Source: Clostridiales bacterium NK3B98 (GTDB lineage Bacteria; Bacillota; Clostridia; Oscillospirales; Oscillospiraceae). Taken from it: a stretch of DNA of 64,000 nucleotides. The DNA is taken from assembly GCA_000421005.1 (NCBI GenBank), contig ATWA01000005.1, forward strand, positions 1 through 64,000, written 5' to 3'. This document shows, piece after piece, positions 1 through 6,718 of this stretch; positions within the stretch are counted from its first letter, which is position 1, and each line of letters starts with the position of its first letter. Below the pieces are notes generated by a model that was not told where the DNA came from, made no database searches, and saw only the letters and a program-made list of their open reading frames with translations. Made by a program: the position numbers and the translations under genes.

Positions 1-138
1 TTGTCAGGAGGGGAACACAGTCAAGGACACACGGTTGACGGATTCCAGACCGGTACACGGGTGCGTGAGCAAGAGCAATACCAACAGTCCCGATTCTCTG
101 GAAGGTTCCCACCAATACCCACAGGGGAGGTCAATACA

Positions 139-306
139 ATGAGCATCAATGAAATGGACGCCCAGGTCACCGCCTACTTTGACCTGCTGGCACAAATCCG
201 GGAGCTGGAGGCGCAGGCGGAGGCAATCCGGGACACCGTCAAGAGTCAGATGGTGGAGCAGGGTACCGAGCAGCTCCCCGTCAGAGACACAAAAATGAAC
301 ATCTAA
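139..306 (+). pseudogene. Truncated small mobile-element protein
   Basis: A 55-residue reading frame starts at an ATG preceded by a good ribosome site (GGGGAGG, 8 bases upstream). It is an acidic, probably helical peptide (MSINEMDAQVTAYFDLLAQ...) resembling the N-terminal half of small hypothetical proteins common in clostridial prophages and integrative elements; that match is from memory. The resemblance stops near residue 47, after which an unrelated tail runs to an early stop, so I read it as a truncated relic. It fits with the ATPase and integrase fragments just downstream. Function unknown. Confidence 0.5.
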
Positions 307-423
307 AGGGGAGTACAAGGACGGAAGCCGCTCTTAGATGCTCAGGTGAACATCTTTGTAACCCTTGATTTTACTGCGTTTTTTCTTTAGATGCTCATTT
401 TCAGAGGTCACACGGGAGGATGC
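307..423. other. Intergenic stretch with a short direct repeat
   Basis: No gene is visible. The 11-base word TTAGATGCTCA occurs twice, at 334-344 and 387-397, 53 bases apart. It could be a scar of the rearrangements that truncated the flanking genes, or chance. Confidence 0.35.
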
Positions 424-1218
424 TCAACTAAGAGACATTTCCCCGCCTTCAAAGGGAACCGGGGGGTCCTCCGGCAGCTCCTCCATCTTCGGCGGTTGGC
501 TGGTCAGTGCCGTGTGCCAGACCTTATTCGAGCGGCTGCCTGTGCTGCGCAGCGCTATCCGTCCCTCCTGCTTTAGTTCCTCTCTTGCCCGTCTCACGGT
601 GGCTGTGGCATATCCCGCCCGTTTCAGCCTGTCCGCCAGTTCAGCGGAGGGCATAGAGCCGGAGGATTCCGCCAGTGCCTCCACCATTGCGCTCTTGCAG
701 TCCTCCCGCTTTGGCTTTCCCGCTGCAAGCTGGGCATCCGCCTGAAAGTCCCGGTCACGTTTCCGTGTGGTTCCGGTTTTGTGAACCATGCCCGCCCTGT
801 CGATGGAAAAGAGCATGGTATCTTGCAGCATCCCATAGTTGGACTTTTCGTGGGAGAGATAACGGACACCCTCTTCCTCTGTGTAACCCATCATTATGAC
901 CGAGCGGGAAATATCCCACAAGTCTGCGCTGTCTGCAATCCGGTCACGCCCGGAGGCTGCCTTGCGCTTGTTGGTGTGGGCAATAATCAGGCTGGTTGTC
1001 CCGGTTGCCTCTCCCGGACTGACAAGAGGAGCCAGACAGTCCCGCATGGCGTTTCTGCTGCCCATATTCAGCTCAGGCGGGATAAATCCCTGCACCGGGT
1101 CAAAGACGCACAGGGCGGGTTTCAGTCCTCGAATAAAGGTTTCCATGTCCGGGGAGCCAAATTTCAGTACCCGGAGAATCCCCTCTCTGTCCTCCGTGGG
1201 AGACGCTGCAAGGGCGCT
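424..1218 (-). pseudogene. RepA-like AAA ATPase, C-terminal fragment
   Basis: The minus-strand frame encodes the C-terminal part of a RepA/AAA_25-type replicative ATPase. Visible are the Walker B-like strand (ALCVFDPVQGF), the sensor segment (TSLIIAHTNK) followed by a DSADLWDISRS block, and a C-terminal winged-helix-like segment (residues rich in AELADRLKRAGYATATVRRAREELK). The Walker A half is missing. The frame stays open to 1536, but beyond about 1218 it is only the antisense of the integrase fragment, so a deletion or fusion junction lies near 1219. Such ATPases belong to plasmid or integrative-element replication modules. The fragment is unlikely to work. Confidence 0.6.
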
Positions 1219-1220
1219 GG

Positions 1221-1599
1221 TACGTTCTTGACGGCTGGAGCCGCAAGGCGATAGACAAGGAGCTGACAAAGCAGGCAGCGGGAGCAGGCGGGCAAGTGCC
1301 TGTCTCAGTGGGTGTTCAGTCAGGACGCAGACCGAAGCGCCCTCCCCATGAATCCCCAAAGTCCCACCGCCTACCTGAAACGATTCGGCAAGCGGTACAG
1401 CATCCCCGATCTGCACCCTCACAAGCTGCGGCACAGCTTTGCCAGCGTGGCAATCACCCACGGGGCAGACATTGCCAGCGTGTCCGAAAAGCTGGGTCAC
1501 TCTGACAAGTCGGTGACGCTGCGGATGTACACCCACGCAGACGCCGAGAGCATCAAACGAGCGGGTGACATTTTCCGTCAGGCAGTAGAGAACGGATAG
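1221..1599 (+). pseudogene. Tyrosine recombinase (integrase), C-terminal fragment
   Basis: The intact frame at 1312-1599 holds the C-terminal catalytic signature of a phage/ICE-type tyrosine recombinase: an HKLRHSFAS box, an LGHSDKSVT block and the nucleophile tyrosine in LRMYTH. The N-terminal arm-binding and core-binding domains and the first catalytic arginine are absent. From 1221 to about 1290 a second frame on the same strand (YVLDGWSRKAIDKELTKQ...) looks like the preceding stretch, shifted out of frame near 1290. A truncated and frameshifted integrase beside tRNA genes is typical of a decayed integrative element. Confidence 0.7.
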
Positions 1600-1640
1600 A
1601 AAAAATCCCCCGGCAGCGTTTCATCATGCTGCTGGGGGAT
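1600..1640 (-). terminator. Hairpin downstream of the integrase relic
   Basis: ATCCCCC (1605-1611) pairs with GGGGGAT (1634-1640), with GCAGC/GCTGC extending the stem inward. On the minus strand the stem is followed by six T residues, so it can stop leftward transcription coming from the tRNA operon. Confidence 0.55.
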
Positions 1641-1667
1641 AGCTGTTTCCGGAGGTTTTTTTCTGTC

Positions 1668-1691
1668 CGTGTGGGTTTTCGTGTGGGTTTT
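1668..1691. repeat. Tandem 12-bp direct repeat
   Basis: CGTGTGGGTTTT occurs twice head to tail (1668-1679 and 1680-1691) between the integrase fragment and the tRNA genes. Short direct repeats in this position are often arm-type integrase binding sites or part of an attachment region. That role is an inference. Confidence 0.5.
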
Positions 1692-1763
1692 TGAGGGCAG
1701 GGCGGTTTTTCGGCACCCTGCACAAGAGCGGGTTTCATCCTGAAAAGTTGCATGGAGACAAAA

Positions 1764-1799
1764 GAAAAGCACCGAAAGCGGTCGCAATCGGTGCTTTTT
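1764..1799 (-). terminator. Terminator of the tRNA operon
   Basis: AAAAGCACCGA (1765-1775) is complementary to TCGGTGCTTTT (1788-1798). On the minus strand the hairpin ends in TTTTCTTTT and begins only a few bases after the 3' end of the tRNA-Val gene. Confidence 0.8.
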
Positions 1800-1805
1800 G
1801 TGGAG

Positions 1806-1879
1806 TGGAGACTACTGGACTCGAACCAGTGGCCTCATGCGTGTGAAGCATGCGCTCTAACCAGCTGAGCTAAGCCTCC
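1806..1879 (-). tRNA. tRNA-Val (anticodon CAC)
   Basis: The minus strand folds into a 74-nt cloverleaf: acceptor GGAGGCT/AGTCTCC, D-arm with AGCTGGTTA, anticodon loop TTCACAC (anticodon CAC, reading GUG), T-arm with TTCGAGT. The discriminator base is A and the next bases are CTC, so the 3' CCA is not encoded and must be added enzymatically. Confidence 0.95.
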
Positions 1880-1882
1880 ATC

Positions 1883-1954
1883 TGACCCGTACGGGAATCG
1901 AACCCATGTTTCCGCCGTGAAAGGGCGGTGTCTTAGCCGCTTGACCAACGGGCC
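1883..1954 (-). tRNA. tRNA-Glu (anticodon TTC)
   Basis: A 72-nt cloverleaf on the minus strand with acceptor GGCCCGT/ACGGGTC, anticodon loop CTTTCAC (anticodon TTC, reading GAA/GAG) and T-loop TTCGATT. It lies only three bases from tRNA-Val, showing co-transcription. The CCA end is not encoded (discriminator A followed by GAT). Confidence 0.95.
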
Positions 1955-1993
1955 ATGGGCCTCTCCTCCGAAGAGACTTCGGAAGAGAAGGAG

Positions 1994-2067
1994 TAGCGAT
2001 GACTGGATTCGAACCAGTGACACTCCGGGTATGAACCGAATGCTCTAGCCAACTGAGCTACATCGCC
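1994..2067 (-). tRNA. tRNA-Met (anticodon CAT)
   Basis: A 74-nt cloverleaf on the minus strand: acceptor GGCGATG/CATCGCT with a G1-U72 pair, anticodon loop TTCATAC (anticodon CAT), T-loop TTCGAAT. The G1-U72 pair and lack of three GC pairs below the anticodon loop point to an elongator methionine tRNA rather than the initiator. A CAT tRNA modified to read AUA (isoleucine) cannot be fully excluded by eye. No CCA is encoded. It is the first gene of the tRNA operon. Confidence 0.9.
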
Positions 2068-2099
2068 ATGTGCTTTCCTGTTCGTCAAGCGCAGGTATT

Positions 2100-2128
2100 A
2101 TTATATCCAGATGCCGGGGGATTGTCAA
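2100..2128 (-). promoter_or_regulatory. Promoter of the tRNA operon
   Basis: On the minus strand a perfect -35 TTGACA (2128-2123), a 17-base spacer and a perfect -10 TATAAT (2105-2100) sit about 33 bases upstream of tRNA-Met. This is a full sigma-A consensus, as expected for a stable RNA operon. Confidence 0.9.
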
Positions 2129-2150
2129 GGCTTTTTTTGCGGTTTTCGGG

Positions 2151-2183
2151 AAAAACTTCGGGAGGGCGCACCCTCCCGGAGTT
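2151..2183 (-). terminator. Terminator of the fab operon
   Basis: On the minus strand AACTCCGGGAGGG and CCCTCCCGAAGTT form a GC-rich hairpin with a TGCG loop followed by TTTTT, immediately after the fabZ stop codon. Confidence 0.85.
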
Positions 2184-2191
2184 CGTCCCTG

Positions 2192-2605
2192 TTACACGAG
2201 AGCAAAGGAAAACTCCGCCGTCACGCACAGCTTTCCCGCCACATAGCCCTTGGCCTCACACCAATAGAAGGGCCCCTTGCTTTTCACGATCCAGCTCTCG
2301 CTCTCCAGCGTGTCCCCCGGCTTCACCGGGTTTTTGAAGCGCACCTTGTCCAGAGAGGTGAACATGGGGGTCTTGCCCATCACATCGGGGGAGGTGGACA
2401 GCAGCACCGCCGCCCCCTGGGCCATCATCTCGCAGAGAATGACACCGGGCACCACGGGATTGCCGGGGAAGTGCCCCTTCAGGAAAAATTCCTCCCCGGA
2501 GACGTGGTATTTGGCGTGGGAAACCCCGTCAACCACCTCTGCCTCCTGCACCAGCAGCATATTGTCCCGGTGGGGGATGATGTTCATAATCTCCTGTTGA
2601 TTCAT
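2192..2605 (-). CDS. fabZ: 3-hydroxyacyl-[ACP] dehydratase FabZ
   Basis: Dehydrates 3-hydroxyacyl-ACP to trans-2-enoyl-ACP in the cytosolic type II fatty-acid cycle. The 137-residue hot-dog-fold protein shows the signature GHFPGNPVVPG with the catalytic histidine at about residue 45 and the catalytic glutamate at about 59 (CEMMAQ). The ATG at 2605 is chosen because the protein then starts MNQQEIMNIIPHR, matching FabZ N-termini; the frame runs further upstream, but there it only shadows fabF. It is the last gene of acpP-fabD-fabG-fabF-fabZ, 13 bases after fabF, and is followed by a terminator. No FabA-type isomerase or FabN paralogue is nearby. Confidence 0.95.
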   Translation of the reverse strand: MNQQEIMNIIPHRDNMLLVQEAEVVDGVSHAKYHVSGEEFFLKGHFPGNPVVPGVILCEMMAQGAAVLLSTSPDVMGKTPMFTSLDKVRFKNPVKPGDTLESESWIVKSKGPFYWCEAKGYVAGKLCVTAEFSFALV

Positions 2606-2618
2606 ACCAGTACCCCCC

Positions 2619-3854
2619 TCAGTCTCTGATCTTCCGGAAGGCAAGACAGCCGTTGTGGCCGCCAAAGCCCAGAGAGGTGGACAGCACAGCGTCCAGCTCT
2701 GCCTTTCTTGCGGTGTTGGGCACCACATCCAAGTCGCACTCCGGGTCAGGCACCTGGTATCCCACCGTGGGGGGCACCAGATCGTTTTCCAGTGCCAGCA
2801 CAGAGATGACCGCCTCGGTGGCTCCTGCGGCACCCAGCATATGCCCGGTGGCACCCTTGGTGGAGGACACCATGATTTTATGGGCGTTTTCCTCTCCAAA
2901 GGCACGCTTCATGGCCAGCGTCTCAATCTTGTCGTTCATGGGGGTGGAGGTGCCGTGGGCGTTGACGTACACCCGGCTGGGGTCGTACGCTCCCAGCCCC
3001 TCCAGCGCCATGGCAATGGCGTCGCCGCCGCCCTCTCCCTCCGGGTCAGGAGCGGTGATGTGGTGAGCGTCGCAGGTGGAGCCGTAGCCCACCACCTCGG
3101 CATAGATATGAGCGCCGCGAGCCTTTGCGTGCTCATATTCCTCCAGAATCAGCGCAGCGGAACCCTCACCCATGACGAAGCCGTTGCGCTCCCTGTCAAA
3201 GGGAATGGAGGCACGGTCAGGGTCATCAGAGGTGGACAGCGCCTGACAGTTGATGAACCCGGCAGTGGCAAGGGGATTGATGGTAGCCTCTGCGCCGCCT
3301 GCCACCATAGCGTCAGCGTAGCCGTGGAGCACGCACCGATAGGCCTCACCGATGGCGTGGGTGGAGGAAGCGCAGGCGGTGGTGATGCTCATACAGGGGC
3401 CTTTGCAGCCGTGCTTGATGGCCACAAAGCCCGCCCCGGCGTTGCCCATCACATTGGTGATGGAGTAGGGGGAGACCCGGCGGGGGCCTTTGGAGAGCAG
3501 CTTATTGTAGTCGTCAAGGGTGCTGCCCATGCCGCCGATGCCGGAGGAGAAATAGCATCCCATCCGCTTGGGGTCTACCGTGCCCTCAATACCTGCGTCT
3601 GCAAACGCCTGTGCCGCTGCGGCCAGAGCGTACTGGATATACAGGTCGTGGCGGCGTACCTCGCTTCTGTCCATGTATTGCAGCGGGTCAAAGTCCTTCA
3701 CCTCCGCTGCCATGGTGGCACGGAAGTCGGTGAGGTCGAAGCGGGTAATCCGGGCGATGCCATGGCGTCCGGCGGTAAGATTGCCCCACATGGATGCCAT
3801 GTCGTTGCCAACGGCGTTGACAGCGCCCAATCCGGTTACAACAACTCGTCTCAT
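2619..3854 (-). CDS. fabF: 3-oxoacyl-[ACP] synthase II FabF
   Basis: Elongating beta-ketoacyl-ACP synthase that condenses malonyl-ACP with a growing acyl-ACP. The chosen start (3854) follows a GAGGAA site and gives 411 residues, the usual FabF length. The Cys-His-His triad is visible: Cys161 in TTACASSTHA, the first histidine in NAHGTSTPMND, the second in KGATGHMLGAAG. A longer frame begins ten codons upstream but lacks a better ribosome site. It sits between fabG (26 bases) and fabZ (13 bases). With no FabH in the operon, initiation must be provided from another locus. Confidence 0.96.
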   Translation of the reverse strand: MRRVVVTGLGAVNAVGNDMASMWGNLTAGRHGIARITRFDLTDFRATMAAEVKDFDPLQYMDRSEVRRHDLYIQYALAAAAQAFADAGIEGTVDPKRMGCYFSSGIGGMGSTLDDYNKLLSKGPRRVSPYSITNVMGNAGAGFVAIKHGCKGPCMSITTACASSTHAIGEAYRCVLHGYADAMVAGGAEATINPLATAGFINCQALSTSDDPDRASIPFDRERNGFVMGEGSAALILEEYEHAKARGAHIYAEVVGYGSTCDAHHITAPDPEGEGGGDAIAMALEGLGAYDPSRVYVNAHGTSTPMNDKIETLAMKRAFGEENAHKIMVSSTKGATGHMLGAAGATEAVISVLALENDLVPPTVGYQVPDPECDLDVVPNTARKAELDAVLSTSLGFGGHNGCLAFRKIRD

Positions 3855-3880
3855 AGTCGTTCCTCGTCTTTCTGAGAATA

Positions 3881-4630
3881 TCACATGGCGATGCCGCCGT
3901 CCACCCGGATTACCTCACCGGTGATGTACTTGGCACGGTCAGAGGCAAGAAAGGCAACGCACTCGGCGATGTCCTCCGGCTTGCCCATATGGCCCATGGG
4001 GACGGTGGCCAGCAGCGCCTGCAATGCGCCCTGGTCCATGCTGGCGGTCATAGGCGTCTCAATGGCACCGGGAGCCACGGCGTTGCAGTTTACCCCGCGG
4101 GTGGCCAGCTCCCGTGCCACCGTCTTGGTCAGAGCCACCACGCCCCCCTTGGAGGCGGAGTAGTTTGCCTGAGCGGCGTTGCCCATGAGACCGGAGACGG
4201 AGGAGATGTTGATGATCTTGCCCGCCTTCTTCTTCATAAAATTGCGGTAGCAGGCCTTGATGGTGTTGAACATGGACTTCAGGTTGATGTCCAGCACCAT
4301 GTCCCAATCCTGCTCGCTCATGGCCAGCAGCACCTTGTCCCGGGTGATGCCGGCGTTGTTCACCAGAATATCCACGCCGCCCAGCTCTTTGGTGATTTCC
4401 TTCACCGTCTCCTGTACGGTGTCGAAGTTGGAAACGTCGCAGCGGCGGAACAGTGCCTTTACCGAATAGGTGTTGGCGATCTCGGCGGCGGCAGCCTCTC
4501 CGGCCTCCTCCGGGCACAGGTCGAACAGCACCACGTCAGCCCCGTTTTCCGCCAGCTTGGCGGCGATGGCATAGCCGATGCCCCGGGCAGCGCCGGTGAC
4601 AAGGGCGACTTTACCAGTTAATTCAGCCAT
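3881..4630 (-). CDS. fabG: 3-oxoacyl-[ACP] reductase FabG
   Basis: NADPH-dependent reduction of 3-oxoacyl-ACP. The 249-residue short-chain dehydrogenase has the cofactor loop TGAARGIG (residues 12-19), the NNAG motif (91-94) and the Ser144-Tyr157-Lys161 catalytic set in NISS and NYSASKGG. The C-terminus (ITGEVIRVDGGIAM) is typical of FabG. Start codon 4630 has an AGGAGG site. It overlaps the end of fabD by 8 bases, so translation is probably coupled. Confidence 0.95.
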   Translation of the reverse strand: MAELTGKVALVTGAARGIGYAIAAKLAENGADVVLFDLCPEEAGEAAAAEIANTYSVKALFRRCDVSNFDTVQETVKEITKELGGVDILVNNAGITRDKVLLAMSEQDWDMVLDINLKSMFNTIKACYRNFMKKKAGKIINISSVSGLMGNAAQANYSASKGGVVALTKTVARELATRGVNCNAVAPGAIETPMTASMDQGALQALLATVPMGHMGKPEDIAECVAFLASDRAKYITGEVIRVDGGIAM

Positions 4631-5546
4631 TGGTAACCTCCTGAATGGTTTTCTCCAGCCCCTCAGCGCTGTCTACGTTGCAGCACTTCACACTGGGGTC
4701 GATTTTGGAAATCAGTCCGGTGAGGGTGTTGCCGGGGCCCACCTCAATAAAGGTGTCCACCCCTTCCGCAATCAGCCGCTGGACGATCTGCTGCCAGCGC
4801 ACCGGGCTGATAACCTGCCGGGCAAGCATCTCTGGATAGGTCTCCACGCCTTCGTAGGGCGCACCGGTGACGTTGGAATAGAGGGGATATTTGGGGGACT
4901 GGAAGGTATAGCCCTTCAACGCCTCCGCAAGCCCCTCTGCGGCGATGCCCATAAAGGGGGAGTGGAACGCACCTGCCACCCGCAGGGGAATGGCACGCCC
5001 TCCCGCCTCCTTGACCGCCGCCTTGAAGCCCTCCATGGATGCGGAGAGACCGGCGCACACCGTCTGGGCGGGACCGTTGTAGTTGACAGGGTAGACCTGC
5101 TCAAACTGAGCGGCCAGCGCCTCCACCTGCTCCGGGGGCAGCTTGACCACTGCCACCATACCGGTGTCGGCGGCGTCGGAGGCCTGCTGCATCAGCTCGC
5201 CCCGGCGGCAGACCAGACGGAAGCTGTCCTCCACGCTGAGGGCGCCGGAGAAGGCCAGAGCGCCGATCTCGCCCACGCTGAACCCGGCCAGAGCGTCCGG
5301 TTCAATGCCTGCCTCCACCAGAGCGGCGGCGGCGGCAACCTCCACAGCGAACATATCCGGCTGGGTGTTGGAGGTGACGGTCAGTTCCTCCTTTGTGCCG
5401 GAAAAGCACTGGGCGCTGGTTCCGGGACGGATGCTGTCGCACAGGTCGAACACCGCTCTGGCGGCGCTGCTGGCATCCCGGAGGGACTGTCCCATACCGG
5501 GATACTGTGCGCCCTGCCCGGAAAAGACAAATGCGATCTTAGACAT
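4623..5546 (-). CDS. fabD: Malonyl-CoA:ACP transacylase FabD
   Basis: Transfers the malonyl group from CoA to the ACP encoded just upstream. The 307-residue protein has the N-terminal GQGAQYPGMG motif, the nucleophile Ser90 in GFSVGE and the catalytic histidine in AFHSPFM. The AGGAGA site precedes the ATG at 5546. It follows acpP after a 69-base gap containing a terminator-like hairpin, and it overlaps fabG by 8 bases. Enoyl reductase (FabK/FabI/FabL/FabV), commonly next to fabD in Clostridia, is not in this window. Confidence 0.95.
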   Translation of the reverse strand: MSKIAFVFSGQGAQYPGMGQSLRDASSAARAVFDLCDSIRPGTSAQCFSGTKEELTVTSNTQPDMFAVEVAAAAALVEAGIEPDALAGFSVGEIGALAFSGALSVEDSFRLVCRRGELMQQASDAADTGMVAVVKLPPEQVEALAAQFEQVYPVNYNGPAQTVCAGLSASMEGFKAAVKEAGGRAIPLRVAGAFHSPFMGIAAEGLAEALKGYTFQSPKYPLYSNVTGAPYEGVETYPEMLARQVISPVRWQQIVQRLIAEGVDTFIEVGPGNTLTGLISKIDPSVKCCNVDSAEGLEKTIQEVTNG

Positions 5547-5560
5547 AGATCTCCTCCATG

Positions 5561-5590
5561 AAAAAGGCCGCCGCGTTTTTCAGCGGCGGC
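5561..5590 (-). terminator. Partial terminator between acpP and fabD
   Basis: On the minus strand GCCGCCGC (5590-5583) and GCGGCGGC (5574-5567) form an 8-bp stem with the loop TGAAAAAC, followed by CTTTTT. It lies after the acpP stop and before the fabD ribosome site. A leaky terminator here would yield more acpP than fab mRNA, matching the high ACP demand; that effect is inferred. Confidence 0.7.
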
Positions 5591-5615
5591 ACCGATTATA
5601 ATCAGTTGACAGGGA

Positions 5616-5843
5616 TTACTCGCCCAGCTTGCGCTCAATGAAAGCAACCAGCTCGCCCACGGTGGAGACCTTCTCGTCCAGCTCCAGCTCGGTGTCCAGC
5701 TCTTCCTCCAGCTCCATGACCATCTCCACGGTCTCCAGAGAGTCGATGCCCAGAGACTCGAAGGTGGTGTCGCGGGTAAACTCAGAAGCGTCCCGGCCAG
5801 TGTGGTCAGCCAGAACCTCAGTCAGCTTTTCAAAGATATCCAT
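5616..5843 (-). CDS. acpP: Acyl carrier protein
   Basis: A 75-residue acidic helical protein with the phosphopantetheine attachment serine at residue 35 in GIDSLETVEMVMELEEEL. It carries acyl intermediates of fatty-acid synthesis and probably supplies acyl-ACP to the phospholipid acyltransferase system (PlsX is not seen; plsY is at 58448). It is the first gene of the fab operon, with an AGGAGG site before the ATG at 5843 and a near-consensus promoter about 90 bases upstream. The length is normal. Confidence 0.97.
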   Translation of the reverse strand: MDIFEKLTEVLADHTGRDASEFTRDTTFESLGIDSLETVEMVMELEEELDTELELDEKVSTVGELVAFIERKLGE

Positions 5844-5928
5844 AAATAGTTCCTCCTGAATTGAAGATTGATGATTCTATTTTGAAGGTCAGCCGTTACA
5901 AACAGGCATAACAGTACCTTTCCCTCAA

Positions 5929-5957
5929 ATCATACTCACGAACACCGGGAATGTCAA
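5929..5957 (-). promoter_or_regulatory. Promoter of the acpP-fab operon
   Basis: Minus strand: -35 TTGACA (5957-5952), a 17-base spacer, -10 TATGAT (5934-5929), about 85 bases upstream of the acpP start. I saw no FapR-type palindrome in the leader. Confidence 0.8.
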
Positions 5958-6002
5958 GAGGAACCGGGGCAGAAGTTCAAAGAATCGGGTAAAATGTAAG
6001 CC

Positions 6003-6048
6003 GCAGACAGAGGGCAGAGGGGAAAATCCCCCGCCACTGTCTGCGACA
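6003..6048 (-). terminator. Likely terminator after spoVT
   Basis: CGCAGACAG and CTGTCTGCG form an inverted repeat, with GGGGATTTTCCCC nested inside, directly downstream of the spoVT stop. The following T-run is weak (CTTACATTTTA). Confidence 0.5.
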
Positions 6049-6051
6049 GTA

Positions 6052-6591
6052 TCAGGATTCCATGTGCTTGCCCAGAAAACCGGCGATGGCCTGTGCCAGC
6101 TTGTAATCCGACTCGGACACGCCGCCCTGCTCCCGTTTGCCCAGCACCACGCAGCCCATCACGTCCCCTTCGGTGAGAATGGGGGCAGCCAGCGCCACGG
6201 AGAGGGAAGCGCCGTCCTCCGTTACCGGGATTTCCGTCTCTCCACCCCGGAGCTGATAGATCTGCCTGCCGTCCATAATGCCTGCCAGCGCCTCGGAGAT
6301 GTGCCGCTCCACATACTCCCGGCGGTTTACCCCGGCGGCGGCGATCACGGCGTCCCGGTCACAGATCAGCACCGGGCAGCCGGAGGTTTTGGAGACGGTT
6401 TCGCACACCTGAGCGGCCAGTATCTGCAAATCTCCCATGAGGGAGTATTTTTTGAATACCACCCCGCCGTCCTTGTCGGTAAAAATTTCCAGTGGATCGC
6501 CCACCCGGATCCGCAACGTGCGGCGAATCTCCTTGGGAATCACCACCCGTCCCAAATCGTCAATCCTGCGCACAATACCAGTTGCCTTCAT
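6052..6591 (-). CDS. spoVT: Stage V sporulation regulator SpoVT
   Basis: Transcription factor of the forespore late stage in endospore formers. The 179-residue protein starts with an AbrB/SpoVT swapped-hairpin DNA-binding domain (GIVRRIDDLGRVVIPKEIRR, then TLRIRVGDPLEIF) over about residues 4-47, followed by a GAF-like ligand domain from about 55 to the end. The ATG at 6591 has a GGGAGGG site; the frame extends upstream but that part has no homology to the family. Its presence suggests the organism can sporulate. In Bacillus the gene is under sigma-G control; I could not identify a convincing sigma-G promoter here. Confidence 0.92.
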   Translation of the reverse strand: MKATGIVRRIDDLGRVVIPKEIRRTLRIRVGDPLEIFTDKDGGVVFKKYSLMGDLQILAAQVCETVSKTSGCPVLICDRDAVIAAAGVNRREYVERHISEALAGIMDGRQIYQLRGGETEIPVTEDGASLSVALAAPILTEGDVMGCVVLGKREQGGVSESDYKLAQAIAGFLGKHMES

Positions 6592-6686
6592 ATCAAAACC
6601 CTCCCATAGCGGAACTATTCTCAACACGAAGGTAGTATTTGCGTTTTTTCTCAGATTATGAGCAAAAATGCGGAGGCGGATGTAGG

Positions 6687-6703
6687 GGCGCACAGTGTGC
6701 GCC
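6687..6703. repeat. 17-bp palindrome upstream of spoVT
   Basis: GGCGCACA-G-TGTGCGCC is a perfect 8-bp inverted repeat with one central base, preceded by TGTAGG. It lies in the 127-base gap between the Na/Pi cotransporter stop and spoVT. It resembles short dispersed palindromes I recall from Oscillospiraceae genomes, but no second copy was noticed in this window. It could also be a regulator site. Confidence 0.5.
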
Positions 6704-6718
6704 TGAGAACCCCGGAAA

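Noticed and set aside
2655-3875. A 406-codon plus-strand frame opposite fabF
   Set aside because: Shadow of fabF; no promoter, ribosome site or domain.
5844-5957. FapR-type operator before acpP
   Set aside because: No palindrome of that kind was found; only the promoter and an AGGAGG site.
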